From: Bradyrhizobium sp. S69
Lineage (GTDB): Bacteria; Pseudomonadota; Alphaproteobacteria; Rhizobiales; Xanthobacteraceae
Assembly (NCBI RefSeq): GCF_009766005.1
Contig: NZ_LMUK01000046.1
Location: forward strand, 191,687-255,686
Length of the DNA: 64,000 nucleotides
Reading direction: 5' to 3'
The notes under the pieces were generated by a model. It was given only the letters and a program-made list of their open reading frames with translations. It ran no database searches and had not been told where the DNA came from. Position numbers and translations under genes: made by a program. The number at the start of each line of letters is the position of its first letter. Positions within the stretch are counted from its first letter, which is position 1. Shown one piece after another: positions 42,519-52,620 of the stretch.

Positions 42519-44270
42519 TCAGCCGAAAGTAAAAGCATAGGCCTGCGCGCCGGGATCGAGGAAGCGGATCTCGAAGGTATGATCCGCCACCGCGCCGGGA
42601 TCGCGGACCAGCTGATAGAGCCGCTGCGCCGTCACGACGCCGTTTCCTTCCGGATCGACGTCGATGCCGTGTGCGGCACCCGGGCTCTTGCCGTCGATGG
42701 TGACGACAAAGCGAACCGGCTTGCCGTCGGGCGAGGGCCCCAGCACCAGATGCAGGTCGCGCGCGTGGAACCGGTAAACGATGGCGCTGTCCTTTGCATT
42801 CGATTGCGCGCGCTCGTTGCCGATGGTCCAGTCGCCGACCAGCGACCAGTCGTTGAGCGCCGGCGTTCCCGCGGCGTACACGTGGCTTGTGTCCTGCACC
42901 ACGCCGCCCGGCGAGACGAAATGATCGGCGCGGTCATAGCCGACATAGGTCTCGGGCGATTTGACGTCGATCTTGGCGGAGGCGGCTTCCGCACCCGACG
43001 CGTTCACCGCGACCATGCCGGACGGGACATTCTTGTCGCCGGCCTCCGCCAGCAATTGCTGGATCACCGCTTCGGACTGGTCATAGTCGCCCTCGCCGAA
43101 ATGGTGGTGGCGAATCTGGCCTTTGGCGTCGATGAAATAATGCGCCGGCCAATATTCGTTCTCGAAGGCGCGCCAGATCTTGTATTCATTGTCGATCGCG
43201 ACGGGGTAGCCGATCCCAAGCGCAGCGATTGCCTTCTTGACATTGTCGACGTTGCGCTCGAAGGCGAATTCAGGCGCATGCACTCCGATCACCACCAGGC
43301 CGTGATCCCGGTATTTCTCGGCCCAGGCGCGCACGTACGGAATAGCCCTCAGGCAGTTGATGCAGGAATAGGTCCAGAAATCGACCACGACCACCTTGCC
43401 CTTCAACTGCTCGGTGGTCAGGGGCTTCGAATTCAGCCACTCAAAGGCGCCATCCAGCGAAGGTGCCGCGCCTTCAACCGGCAATGCCTCGCTCTCGCCG
43501 GCCGGCTTGGCGCGCATCATCGAGGGACCCGACATCGCCGTGGTGGATTGCTGCGGGCGCAGTTTGTCGAGCAGGCCCTGCTCCAGCGACGTCGTGCTGC
43601 CGACCGAAAGGTTGGTGAGAAAACCGGTATCGAGACCGAGCGCGATCGCCGCGATCGCAACCAATACGGCTGCGCCCAGCCCGCGGCGGATCCATTCGCC
43701 GGCGCCGATCGAGCGTTTCATCGCGGCGAACACCCGGCCGCCAACCAGAAGCGCCAGCGCCAGCGAAGTTGCGGCGCCCGCGGCATAGGTCAGCAGCAAC
43801 AGCGTGGTTTTGACGCTGGCGCCTTGTAACGCCGCGCCGGTCAGGATCAAACCCAGCACCGGTCCCGCGCACGGCGCCCAGAGAAAGCCGGTGGCAACGC
43901 CGAGCAACAGCGGCGCCAGCAATGAGCCCTCGGATTGATCGGCCGATTGCGACAGCCGCGCGCCGATCGCGACCAGCGGCCGCATCAAGCGGTCGGCGAG
44001 TTCAGGGAACAACAGCGTCACGCCGAAGATCGCCAGCAAGCTCAGCGCGGCGATCCGGCCGTATTGATTGGCCGAGACCACCCAGCCGCCGGCAACCGAG
44101 GCCAGCGTCGCCACCACCGCGAACGCCAGCGCCATGCCGACCAGCATCGGCAGGCCGTTCCTCAGGAACGGACGGTCGGCGCGCGCCAGCACGAACGGGA
44201 TCACCGGCAGGATGCACGGGCTCACGATGGTGAGGACACCGCCGAGATAGGCCAGCAGAAAAAGGAACAT
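42519..44270 (-). CDS. dipZ: Cytochrome c biogenesis protein DipZ (CcdA-thioredoxin fusion)
   Basis: 583 aa. The N-terminal CcdA/DsbD-type membrane domain (about 1-215) has six helices with Cys in GVLTIVSPCILPVIPFVLA and FLWAPCAGPVLGLILTG, which pass electrons across the membrane. A TlpA-like thioredoxin domain follows (about 270-420) with the active-site CxxC in WTYSCINCLRAIPYVRAW. The C-terminal ~140 residues form the extra beta-rich domain of DipZ. The protein delivers reductant to the periplasm. No other ccm genes are adjacent. Confidence 0.95.
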   Translation of the reverse strand: MFLFLLAYLGGVLTIVSPCILPVIPFVLARADRPFLRNGLPMLVGMALAFAVVATLASVAGGWVVSANQYGRIAALSLLAIFGVTLLFPELADRLMRPLVAIGARLSQSADQSEGSLLAPLLLGVATGFLWAPCAGPVLGLILTGAALQGASVKTTLLLLTYAAGAATSLALALLVGGRVFAAMKRSIGAGEWIRRGLGAAVLVAIAAIALGLDTGFLTNLSVGSTTSLEQGLLDKLRPQQSTTAMSGPSMMRAKPAGESEALPVEGAAPSLDGAFEWLNSKPLTTEQLKGKVVVVDFWTYSCINCLRAIPYVRAWAEKYRDHGLVVIGVHAPEFAFERNVDNVKKAIAALGIGYPVAIDNEYKIWRAFENEYWPAHYFIDAKGQIRHHHFGEGDYDQSEAVIQQLLAEAGDKNVPSGMVAVNASGAEAASAKIDVKSPETYVGYDRADHFVSPGGVVQDTSHVYAAGTPALNDWSLVGDWTIGNERAQSNAKDSAIVYRFHARDLHLVLGPSPDGKPVRFVVTIDGKSPGAAHGIDVDPEGNGVVTAQRLYQLVRDPGAVADHTFEIRFLDPGAQAYAFTFG

Positions 44271-44349
44271 GGTCTGTTACGTCCGCCAAATCTTGAGCTT
44301 GTTTAAGTCTTGAGTTCGTGAGGTCGTTACGTCCCAGGTTCGTCGGATG

Positions 44350-45324
44350 TTACATCGATGCGCCGCGCGGCACGTACGGCTTTTCCAGCGCGGCGATCTC
44401 ATCGGCGGTCAATTTCAGCGAGAGCGCTGCGATCGCGTCGGTCAGGTGCTCCGGCTTCGAGGCGCCGACGATCGGCGAGGTCACGCCTTTCTTCTGCGCC
44501 ACCCAGGCCAACGCCACCTGCGCGCGCGGTACGCCTCTGGCGGCCGCGACCGTGGCGACGGCGTCGATGATCTCGCGGTCGGATTCCGGAAATTGCGTAT
44601 AGAGCGTCTTGCCGAATTCGTCGGTCTCCTGGCGCGAACTGGTTTCATTCCACGGCCGCGTCAACCGTCCCCGCGCCATCGGGCTCCACGGCATCACCGC
44701 GATGCCCTGATCGGCGCACAGCGGCAGCATCTCGCGCTCTTCCTCGCGAGTCAGCAAATTGACATGGTTCTGCATACTGACGAATTCGGTCCAGCCGTTG
44801 AGCCGCGAGGTGTAGATCGCCTTGGAGAATTCCCAGGCCTTCATGTTGGAGGCGCCGATGTAGCGGGCCTTGCCGGCTTTGACGACGTCGTGCAGCGCCT
44901 CCATGGTCTCCTCGATCGGCACCTTCGGGTCGGTGCGATGGATCTGGTAGAGATCGACGAAATCGGTCCCGAGCCGGCGCAGGCTGTTGTCGATTTCACC
45001 GAGGATCGCCTTGCGCGACAATCCAGCGCCGTTCGGCCCCGGCCGCATCCGGCCATTGACCTTGGTCGCAAGCACGACGTCCTCGCGGCGGACGAAATCC
45101 TTCAGCGCGCGGCCGACGATTTCCTCCGACGTGCCGTCCGAATAGACATTGGCGGTGTCGAAGAAATTGATGCCGAGCTCGAGCGCCTGCTTGATCAGCG
45201 GCCGGCTTTTTTCCTCATCGAGCGTCCACGGGTGCGGCCCGCGACCCGGAATGCCGTAGGTCATGCAACCGATGCACAGCCGCGACACGCCGAGGCCCGT
45301 TTTGCCGAATTTCACATAATCCAT
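44350..45324 (-). CDS. Aldo/keto reductase
   Basis: 324-aa cytosolic aldo/keto reductase. It has DTANVYSDGTSEEIVGRAL (catalytic Asp and Tyr), catalytic Lys in VVLATKVNGR, His in LYQIHRTDP, and SPIVGASKPEHL for NADPH. Closest in style to the YajO/Tas-like group. The start at 45324 (MDYVKFG) matches the family; an in-frame ATG at 45348 adds eight residues. It lies 25 bp before the dipZ region ends its own gap, but the two have separate spacing and probably separate promoters. Confidence 0.93.
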   Translation of the reverse strand: MDYVKFGKTGLGVSRLCIGCMTYGIPGRGPHPWTLDEEKSRPLIKQALELGINFFDTANVYSDGTSEEIVGRALKDFVRREDVVLATKVNGRMRPGPNGAGLSRKAILGEIDNSLRRLGTDFVDLYQIHRTDPKVPIEETMEALHDVVKAGKARYIGASNMKAWEFSKAIYTSRLNGWTEFVSMQNHVNLLTREEEREMLPLCADQGIAVMPWSPMARGRLTRPWNETSSRQETDEFGKTLYTQFPESDREIIDAVATVAAARGVPRAQVALAWVAQKKGVTSPIVGASKPEHLTDAIAALSLKLTADEIAALEKPYVPRGASM

Positions 45325-45377
45325 GTTGCGTCCATTCGATGGTTGCATTGAAACAATTGGTCGGGATGACAGCGCGG

Positions 45378-46070
45378 TTACAGCAGGCGCTCATAAAATC
45401 CGCCATAGTGCCCGCTCGGCTCGACGAGATGAATTTCAAGGATCCAGTGCCGCTCCTGTCCAAGTTCGTCAGGATCGCTCATCGGCTTGTCATTTCCTGG
45501 CTGTATCCGGTTCAGGTTCCTGTCGCCGGGAATTTGGGCGTGGGCGAATTCGCTGACGAGATGGCCAGCGATCACGCCGCCAAAATTCCATCCGGCTTCC
45601 GCCGCCGCCTTTTGCGCAAACGCATAGAGATCGGCTCCGGTCATCTCCGGCGATGCGTGATAGTAGGACTGGACCCGGTCGAAAACAATCGGCAGCGCCT
45701 CGACCAGCTTCGCGCCGGGATGATTGCCGAGGATATAGGTGCGACCGAGATCGGCCTCCCAATCCTCAAACACAGGCCCGAGATCCACATAGACGATATC
45801 GTCCTGGTCGATGTCGCGGACCGGAGGGTTGTCGGCGGCGATCGTCAGCGTGTTGGCGCCGGCGCGCACGATGCGTTTGTGCCAGTGTTTCTCGACGCCG
45901 AACTGCTCCAGAGCCAGCGCGTAGATGTCGCCTTCGACCTCGCGCTCGGTCCGCCCCGACCGCACGAGGTCGCGTCGTTCGATCGCGTCAAACAGCGTTT
46001 CGGCTCGCTTCTCGGCCGCCATCAAGGCCGCGCGCCGCGCCGACGGAGCCAGGTCAGACTTCTGTTTCAT
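45378..46070 (-). CDS. M24-family metallopeptidase (Xaa-Pro aminopeptidase-like)
   Basis: 230 aa, shorter than typical dipeptidases because only the pita-bread catalytic domain is present. Metal ligands are visible: two Asp in IVYVDLGPVFEDWEADLG, His in VIAGHLVSEF and Glu in RHWILEIHLVEP. The start at 46070 (MKQKSDL) is preferred; a GTG at 46097 lies within a 13-bp tandem repeat. It is divergent from the ALDH-SDR pair. Whether it hydrolyses peptides or is a diverged creatinase-type enzyme is open. Confidence 0.87.
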   Translation of the reverse strand: MKQKSDLAPSARRAALMAAEKRAETLFDAIERRDLVRSGRTEREVEGDIYALALEQFGVEKHWHKRIVRAGANTLTIAADNPPVRDIDQDDIVYVDLGPVFEDWEADLGRTYILGNHPGAKLVEALPIVFDRVQSYYHASPEMTGADLYAFAQKAAAEAGWNFGGVIAGHLVSEFAHAQIPGDRNLNRIQPGNDKPMSDPDELGQERHWILEIHLVEPSGHYGGFYERLL

Positions 46071-46071
46071 T

Positions 46072-46097
46072 GCAAAGGCTCCACGCAAAGGCTCCAC
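46072..46097. repeat. 13-bp tandem duplication at M24 gene 5' end
   Basis: GCAAAGGCTCCAC occurs twice in direct tandem. It sits just upstream of the ATG and carries a possible GGAG ribosome-binding site in each copy on the minus strand. Confidence 0.8.
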
Positions 46098-46231
46098 GAT
46101 GTCAGGCGCAAGGACGGGACGATCCTATCGTTGCAGGCTTTTCGGAGTGCGATAGGCGCCATGCAGCAAGGCGACGTCTGGCATTCCCAAAGAGCTGGCG
46201 GATTGGTTGACTCGACCATTTCGATGACGCC

Positions 46232-46251
46232 TTATATCCAAACCGATATAA
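46232..46251. promoter_or_regulatory. Candidate operator (inverted repeat)
   Basis: TTATATCCAAACCGATATAA is a perfect 7-bp inverted repeat with a 6-bp centre in the divergent region between the M24 and ALDH genes. Confidence 0.45.
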
Positions 46252-46280
46252 CGCGACAAATGGCCACGCGACAAATGGCG
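46251..46280. repeat. 15-bp tandem repeat next to candidate operator
   Basis: ACGCGACAAATGGCC then ACGCGACAAATGGCG, directly abutting the inverted repeat at 46232. Could be repeated protein-binding boxes. Confidence 0.6.
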
Positions 46281-46415
46281 TCGTGCTGCGCCACCCGACA
46301 GATCGCCGGTCGGGACTGGCTGCTCGCAAAAAATTGAACAACCGATGGCGCCGGCGCGGCACGATGCGTCAAGCGAACGCGCCAAATAACGCGTCAAGTG
46401 AAGAGGGGAAACATC

Positions 46416-47840
46416 ATGAACTATCCCGATATCGAGCTCTATATCGACGGCCGCTGGAAGCGCGCGAGCGGCCAGCCCGTGATCAATCCGGCCGACGAAA
46501 GCGTGCTCGGGACGGTGCCGACCGCAACGAAGGCCGATCTCGACGATGCGCTGGCGGCCGCCCAACGCGGATTTGCCGTCTGGCGCAGGACGTCTCCGGC
46601 CAAGCGGACGCAGATCATCCTGAAAGCCGCGAGCCTCATTCGCGCCCGCGTCGACGAGATGGCGGTGGCGATGACGCTCGAACAGGGCAAGCCGCTCGAT
46701 CAGGCCAGGCTGGAGATCGTGCGCGGCGCCGACATCCTCGAATGGGACGCGACCGAAGGTCTACGACTTTATGGGCGCATCATCCCGAGCGAGGAGGGCA
46801 TGCGGCACTCGGTGCTGCGCCAGCCGATCGGACCGGTGGCGGCGTTCTCGCCGTGGAATTTCCCGATGAGCTCACCCGGCCGCAAGGTCGCGGGCGCGCT
46901 GTCCGCCGGCTGCTCGATCATCCTGAAAGCGTCCGAGGAGACGCCGGCCGGTGCGGTGCAGCTGGTGCGCGCGTTCCACGACGCGGGTCTGCCGCCGGGC
47001 GTGCTCAATCTCGTGTTCGGAAATCCCGCCGAGATTTCCGAATATCTGATCCCGCAATCCGCGATCCGCCTCATCACCTTCACCGGCTCGATTCCTGTCG
47101 GCAAGAAGCTCGCTGAAATGGCCGGGCGCTACATGAAGCCCGCGATCATGGAGCTCGGCGGTCACGCACCGGTCATCGTTTGCGACGATGTCGATCCGTT
47201 GGCGACGGCGACGAGCTCGGTCGCGGGAAAATCGCGCAATGCGGGCCAGGTCTGCGTGTCGCCGACGCGGTTTTTTGTTCAAGAATCCATCTACGACAAA
47301 TTCGCCAATGCGTTTGCCGAGAAGGCGGCGCAGTTGAAGGTCGGCGACGGCCTGGATCCATCGGTGCAGATGGGCCCGTTGGCCAATTCCAGGCGGATCG
47401 ACGCCATGGAGACGCTGGTCGCCGACGCCAAGTCCAAGGGCGCGCGCGTGCTGGCCGGCGGCAGCCGGATCGGCAACCGCGGCTATTTCTTTCCGCTGAC
47501 CGTACTGGCCGATGTGCCGGACGACGCCCGCGCCATGCGCGAGGAGCCGTTCGGCCCGCTGGCGCTGGTCAATCCGGTGCGCAATCTGGATGAGGCGATC
47601 GAGAAGGCCAACTCGCTGCCCTATGGCCTCGCCGCCTATGCCTTCACGCGGTCGGCGCACAACGCCCACCGCCTGGCGGACGATATCGAGGCCGGCAATC
47701 TCTCGATCAATCATTTCGTCGCTTCTGTGGCCGAAACGCCGTTCGGCGGCGTCAAGGACAGTGGTTATGGACGGGAAGGCGGGACGGAAGGCCTGCAATA
47801 TTATACGGTCGCCAAGAACGTCTCGCACAAGATGATCTGA
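46416..47840 (+). CDS. NAD-dependent succinate-semialdehyde dehydrogenase-like ALDH
   Basis: 474-aa aldehyde dehydrogenase. It has AFSPWNFPMSSPGRKVAGAL, FTGSIPVGKKLAEM, catalytic Glu in IMELGGHAPVIV and Cys in SRNAGQVCVSPTRF. The end SINHFVASVAETPFGGVKDSG is typical of the GabD/SSADH-like group. GAGGGGAAACATC precedes the ATG. The SDR gene follows 37 bp later, suggesting an operon for a carbonyl compound. A set of tandem and inverted repeats upstream may be regulatory. Confidence 0.94.
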   Translation: MNYPDIELYIDGRWKRASGQPVINPADESVLGTVPTATKADLDDALAAAQRGFAVWRRTSPAKRTQIILKAASLIRARVDEMAVAMTLEQGKPLDQARLEIVRGADILEWDATEGLRLYGRIIPSEEGMRHSVLRQPIGPVAAFSPWNFPMSSPGRKVAGALSAGCSIILKASEETPAGAVQLVRAFHDAGLPPGVLNLVFGNPAEISEYLIPQSAIRLITFTGSIPVGKKLAEMAGRYMKPAIMELGGHAPVIVCDDVDPLATATSSVAGKSRNAGQVCVSPTRFFVQESIYDKFANAFAEKAAQLKVGDGLDPSVQMGPLANSRRIDAMETLVADAKSKGARVLAGGSRIGNRGYFFPLTVLADVPDDARAMREEPFGPLALVNPVRNLDEAIEKANSLPYGLAAYAFTRSAHNAHRLADDIEAGNLSINHFVASVAETPFGGVKDSGYGREGGTEGLQYYTVAKNVSHKMI

Positions 47841-47877
47841 TCGCGGAGCTCCCGGCTCCGCCTGGAGGTTCCGATCG

Positions 47878-48618
<741 letters not shown>

Positions 48619-48743
48619 GGCTCGGATTCATAAATCCAGGAGCCGCACATCGGTCGATGTCCGCCTTACAGCGTTTTGCAGACAAAAGTCGGACATCTCT
48701 CCATTCCGAAAAGCGCCAATAACGGACATCGCAGTGTTGGCAG

Positions 48744-49175
48744 TTATAGCTTTTGCTCTTTTCCAAACCGAGGAAAACCGATCGCGTACATCTCGATAGC
48801 ATAGACAAAGTGCGTCCAAGCGAGGGTCAACCACAGAAGCAGGTGGGGCTTGCATTCGACGGAAGGCTGGCAGTGAACGCGGGTGGGATCGGCGGAATAA
48901 ACGAGATAGAAAATGAAGATGTCCAGCAAGAACAATCCGATGTTGAGGCGCACTAATCTCTGAGGGGGCGACAGGTCGCGCGCGCGAAATCGAAAATAGA
49001 AGACCACGCCAAATCCCGAAAAGAAGATTGAGAGCACGCACGATAATAATAAAAAGCGGGTATTGCCGTCCAACGGCATCTCAAAGTTACGCGAGTACCA
49101 AAATGGAAGCCATGGCGGCAACATAAGCAGCATGAAGCCTACAAGCCCACGAAGCTGCTTCATCTCATAGGTCAC
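48744..49175 (-). CDS. Hypothetical integral membrane protein, 143 aa
   Basis: Not recognised. Four hydrophobic helices (LVGFMLLMLPPWLPFW, FLLLSCVLSIFFSGFGVVFYF, LNIGLFLLDIFIFYLVY and LLLWLTLAWTHFVYAIEMYA) with a Cys-containing loop (VHCQPSVECKP). The start overlaps the stop of the upstream gene by 4 bp (ATGA), so the two are translationally coupled. Base composition is somewhat lower in G+C than neighbours. Confidence 0.7.
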   Translation of the reverse strand: MTYEMKQLRGLVGFMLLMLPPWLPFWYSRNFEMPLDGNTRFLLLSCVLSIFFSGFGVVFYFRFRARDLSPPQRLVRLNIGLFLLDIFIFYLVYSADPTRVHCQPSVECKPHLLLWLTLAWTHFVYAIEMYAIGFPRFGKEQKL

Positions 49176-49519
49176 TTTTTGACCAACGTCCTAGCGTCTG
49201 CACTGAAAGCTGGATCAGCATGACTACCGTTACCTTTCGGCTTTGATAGAGCAACGATCCACCAGTAAATTATTCCTGGCGTGAGGTAGAAAACCCAAGA
49301 CAGAAACGAAGTTGCCTGTTGCTCTGCGAGGATAGGAAACATTCTGAAAAGGATCGGTCGAACGTAGGGTACCCAAAAAGGAAACCAGATCAAGTAAGCG
49401 ACCCACCACGGATGGCCCGCAAATCTGGCGAAGCGCGCAGTAGGTACAGCGAAGGCGAACCAGGTAATCAGCCAGAAGGCAATGAGAACTAATGCAACGT
49501 TCTGCTCTTGATCTGTCAT
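49172..49519 (-). CDS. Hypothetical integral membrane protein, 115 aa
   Basis: Not recognised. About three hydrophobic, Trp-rich helices (VALVLIAFWLITWFAFAV, PWWVAYLIWFPFWVPYV and SFLSWVFYLTPGIIYWWIV) and a hydrophilic C-terminus. The ATG at 49519 is preferred to one at 49531. First gene of a two-gene unit with the 143-aa membrane protein. No motif suggests transport or enzymatic activity. Confidence 0.7.
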   Translation of the reverse strand: MTDQEQNVALVLIAFWLITWFAFAVPTARFARFAGHPWWVAYLIWFPFWVPYVRPILFRMFPILAEQQATSFLSWVFYLTPGIIYWWIVALSKPKGNGSHADPAFSADARTLVKK

Positions 49520-49531
49520 ATGAAATCCCAA

Positions 49532-49947
49532 AACGCATTTTGTGGTTCAGCGAGCTTCATGGTCTTGCCATTCAAGGTCAGTAAGTTGTGAAAATTATTT
49601 TCGTCAACCTTTAACACGCCGAATGCTCAATTTTGAATGAAGCCGGTGCGAGTTCCGTTCCGGGTCATCAGCGTCGATTCTACCGTATCTGTGAAATGTT
49701 CGTTGTTCGGCGCCTTCCGGACCTTCGGTTCGACGTTGCGAACGTGAGGACAGGCGTGATTCCAGATCCCGAACCGGAGCCTCGAATCGCATTCTTGCGA
49801 ATCCGGTTCCGCGCGGCGTTCCCGCAATCACGAGCGCGCGGCGGTGCAGAAGTGGTGCGGGTCATCGTCAGCTTCTTCTCGCATGAAATAACTCGCTGCA
49901 CAGACCGGGGGCTTGGCAGTGTCCGAATTATCGTCCAGAAGCGTCCA
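49532..49947. other. Gene-free stretch upstream of the phosphotransferase
   Basis: 416 bp. An open frame continues upstream of the phosphotransferase start, but its composition (Arg/Phe-rich, no domain) is not coding-like. I see no repeat family member, RNA or clear terminator here. Confidence 0.5.
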
Positions 49948-50874
49948 ATGAAGAATCCAGAGAGCTATTTTCCCGTTGCGCGCTTCGGTGCGGTCAAGCT
50001 GGTTACGCCTGTAACAGCGGGGCTTTCTGGCGCCGGCGTCTATGCGGTCACGACCGATTCGGGTGAGTTTTTCCTGCGGATTCCTGCCGCCGGTGTCGAC
50101 GATCTTTCCTGGATGATTGCGGCACAGCGGCTCGCCGCCGACAGAGGTGTCGCGCCGCAGATCATATCGGTCGATCAGGAGACCGGTGCGGTGGTGTCGG
50201 CGAAGGCCGAAGGCGAGCAGCTTGGAATAGCCCTGCGGCAGCCGGATGTTCGCGCGCGCGCGCTTCGGGCGGTCGCCGAAGCGCTGGCGGGCCTGCATGG
50301 GATTTCCGCGCCGGATTTCCGTCCGCTCGATACGTCTCTCGGCCAGGCCGTCTGGGAGGAGCAATCGGCAAGAGCGGGATTTCCGGATTGGGCGAGACCG
50401 CTGGGGAAGTTCGTTTCGCTTGGATTGGCCGCGCTGGCCAGCGATCCGCGCCGCGTGCTCAGCCACAACGACGCAAACCCCGCGAATCTTCTTTGGGATG
50501 GTTCGCAAATCCGTCTGGTTGATTGGGAGCGCGCCGCGCTCGCGCATCCCTATATCGACCTCGCGACACTCTCCAATTTTGTCAATCTGTCGGACGACGA
50601 TGCGGTCGATCTGCTTGCCATCCAGGAGAACGCCGAGATCACGGCCCAGCAACGCGCCATTTTCGTTGTGCTGCGTAATTTTCTGCGCGTCGTCTACGGC
50701 GCGATATTCCTGCGCCTGGCCCCGGATCTGGCGGCAATCGGTTTTCAGGGCCGCGACGAAACGCCGACCCTCAGTGAATGCTTTGTCCTGATGGGAAAGG
50801 GCGAACTCAATCCAGCGACGCCGCTCGGCCAGGCCCGGCTTGGCGCGGGGCTTTTCCGTCAGGTTCCGGTTTGA
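49948..50874 (+). CDS. Choline kinase / aminoglycoside phosphotransferase-like kinase
   Basis: 308 aa with the small-molecule kinase fold. A Gly-rich loop region (TAGLSGAGVYAV) lies near the N-terminus. The catalytic Brenner-type motif is VLSHNDANPANLLWDG (HxDxxPxN), followed by the metal Asp in IRLVDWERAALAHPYIDLAT. The HNDANPANLLW form is near choline/ethanolamine kinases. ATG at 49948 begins the domain. Likely phosphorylates a small amino-alcohol or sugar; substrate unknown. Confidence 0.85.
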   Translation: MKNPESYFPVARFGAVKLVTPVTAGLSGAGVYAVTTDSGEFFLRIPAAGVDDLSWMIAAQRLAADRGVAPQIISVDQETGAVVSAKAEGEQLGIALRQPDVRARALRAVAEALAGLHGISAPDFRPLDTSLGQAVWEEQSARAGFPDWARPLGKFVSLGLAALASDPRRVLSHNDANPANLLWDGSQIRLVDWERAALAHPYIDLATLSNFVNLSDDDAVDLLAIQENAEITAQQRAIFVVLRNFLRVVYGAIFLRLAPDLAAIGFQGRDETPTLSECFVLMGKGELNPATPLGQARLGAGLFRQVPV

Positions 50875-50899
50875 ACGCTTGCGATGAGGCCCGCTTCTT

Positions 50900-50994
50900 C
50901 TCCCCTCTCCCTTGCGGGGAGGGGTGGGGGGTCTCCAAGCACGGAGCTTGTGGCCACCCCCCACCCCGACCCTCCCCCGCAAGGGGGGAGGGAG
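50900..50994. repeat. Repeat family B (copy 4)
   Basis: CTCCCCTCTCCCTTGCGGGG and CCCCCGCAAGGGGGGAGGGAG are inverted arms; the centre CCAAGCACGGAGCTTGTGG is shared with copy 3 in reverse. Confidence 0.92.
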
Positions 50995-51051
50995 CGCGCT
51001 TCCGTTGGCGCGATCGCTCAATCCAGTCTCAGATGTTCCGACGATACTTCG

Positions 51052-52620
51052 TCACAACCCCGGCAGCGCCGTCACGAATACACTGAGCGAGCCCTCGGCT
51101 TCCGCGATCACGCGCAGCGTTTTGGAATCGAAGGCGATGTAGGCGAGCTCGACACGGGTGATCTCGGCCGCGATCCGCACGCCGTCCTCGTTCTTCTGAA
51201 AGTCCGATATCGCGGCGGCGACCTTTTTCTGGGCGTTGGCCGCGAACGGCTTCAGATCGAGCACCGCCTTGTCGGCCAGCGTCTGTTGCAGACGCGGCAT
51301 CACCTCGCGCGCCGCGGCTCCCAATAGCCCGAGGGCTGCTTCGGATTCGACGGCGAGCTGTACGTCGGTCAGCCGCAGCGTCTGCTCCGTCGGATTGAGC
51401 ACCGGCCGGCCCCAGATCTGTACGGTGGCGTCGGCGCCGAACCCGAACCAGCTCTTTTTTTCCTTGGCGTGCACCAACAGCGAGATCAGCAGCCGGTCGC
51501 CGGACGCCGCCACCGTCGCCTGCTTCACGGTGACGTCGACCGCGCCCGAGCCGTCCTCGGGAAAGGTCTTGCCCGCGAATTGCGTTTCCAGGATCTTGTT
51601 GATGTCGGTGAACGGCAGATCGATCGGCACGCCGATGTTCACCCCCGCCGGGGTCGGCGGGATGATCGAGATCTTGTCGGGGAACGGGCAGTCGGGCTTG
51701 GTCTGCTCGGACGTGATGCGGGTCTCTGCTTCGATGCCGATCGTGGCCGTGACCGCGGATGCATCGACGCGCGGCTGCACCGCGATGGCGCGGGTCGGCC
51801 GCAATTCGAGCCAGAGCGGCGGCAGGGTCGAAGAGGCGCCGGTGCCTTGCAGCGGGATCGAGCGGCAAGCCTTGGCCCACTGCACCCGCGCGCTCTGCTC
51901 GAAGGTCCGGTCGTTGCGGATCCGCGTCGAGACCGCCTCCATTTGATCGGCGACGTTCTTGTCGATCACCGGCTTGACCTGCGCCGGAACGCTGACGCGC
52001 GCGCCGGCGACCGACAGGCTCGAATCGCCGAGGTTGACCTGGGCCTGCAAGTTCGGCTCGAAGTGCCAGGCCGCGGCGAGTTTCGGCCGCGAGGTGATGC
52101 TGATGGTGCCCTTGATGTCGGCGTGGGCGTTCAGCTCCTTGATGTTGATGCTGCCGATCTGCTTGGCGGCCTTGTCGCCGAGCAGGCTGCCGAGCGCGTT
52201 GCTGACCGCGCCGGTCGCCTTCGACGACAGCGAGCCCGTGACATTCAGGGTTCCGGTCAATGGCGTCGCCAGGGTCAGCACATCCGAAGCGCCACTGGCC
52301 GCGATCGGGCCGCGCGAGGCGGTCCAGCCGATATCGGCGTTCTGCAGAATCTGCGGTGCCGGGTTGTCGGCCTTGCCGGTGAAGGTGCGCGGCGCGGCGC
52401 GGTCGGCGGCGTCGCGGATCGCGGCAATCGAAATCGAGACCGGCGCCAGCACCGTGGAGCTGCGCGCGGCCGGCGGCAGCGGCGGCAAGGCTGTGATCGG
52501 CGCCGCGTTGATCGGCGCGCGCGGCGACAGCCAGTCGAACGCCTTCAGGCTGGCGAAAAAAGACAGCGCGACGACCACGCTGGCAAGCAGGATCGTCCTT
52601 AGACGTAACGGCAGACGCAT
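51052..52620 (-). CDS. DUF4403 family envelope protein
   Basis: 522 aa. An N-terminal hydrophobic helix (ILLASVVVALSFFASLKAF) acts as signal or anchor, followed by a Pro-rich segment and a long beta-rich periplasmic domain. Segments SVPAQVKPVIDKNVADQMEA, LWLELRPTRAIAVQPRVDA and DLPFTDINKILETQFAGKTF fit DUF4403, which resembles lipid-binding BPI/SMP-type folds. The end LAYIAFDSKTLRVIAEAEGS is also family-like. GGGGGGACG precedes the start. Possible role in lipid transport, inferred. Confidence 0.87.
   Translation of the reverse strand: MRLPLRLRTILLASVVVALSFFASLKAFDWLSPRAPINAAPITALPPLPPAARSSTVLAPVSISIAAIRDAADRAAPRTFTGKADNPAPQILQNADIGWTASRGPIAASGASDVLTLATPLTGTLNVTGSLSSKATGAVSNALGSLLGDKAAKQIGSINIKELNAHADIKGTISITSRPKLAAAWHFEPNLQAQVNLGDSSLSVAGARVSVPAQVKPVIDKNVADQMEAVSTRIRNDRTFEQSARVQWAKACRSIPLQGTGASSTLPPLWLELRPTRAIAVQPRVDASAVTATIGIEAETRITSEQTKPDCPFPDKISIIPPTPAGVNIGVPIDLPFTDINKILETQFAGKTFPEDGSGAVDVTVKQATVAASGDRLLISLLVHAKEKKSWFGFGADATVQIWGRPVLNPTEQTLRLTDVQLAVESEAALGLLGAAAREVMPRLQQTLADKAVLDLKPFAANAQKKVAAAISDFQKNEDGVRIAAEITRVELAYIAFDSKTLRVIAEAEGSLSVFVTALPGL

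Noticed and set aside
49633..49947. N-terminal extension of the phosphotransferase gene
   Set aside because: The in-frame upstream residues are Arg/Phe-rich without domain features, and the kinase fold begins at the ATG at 49948.
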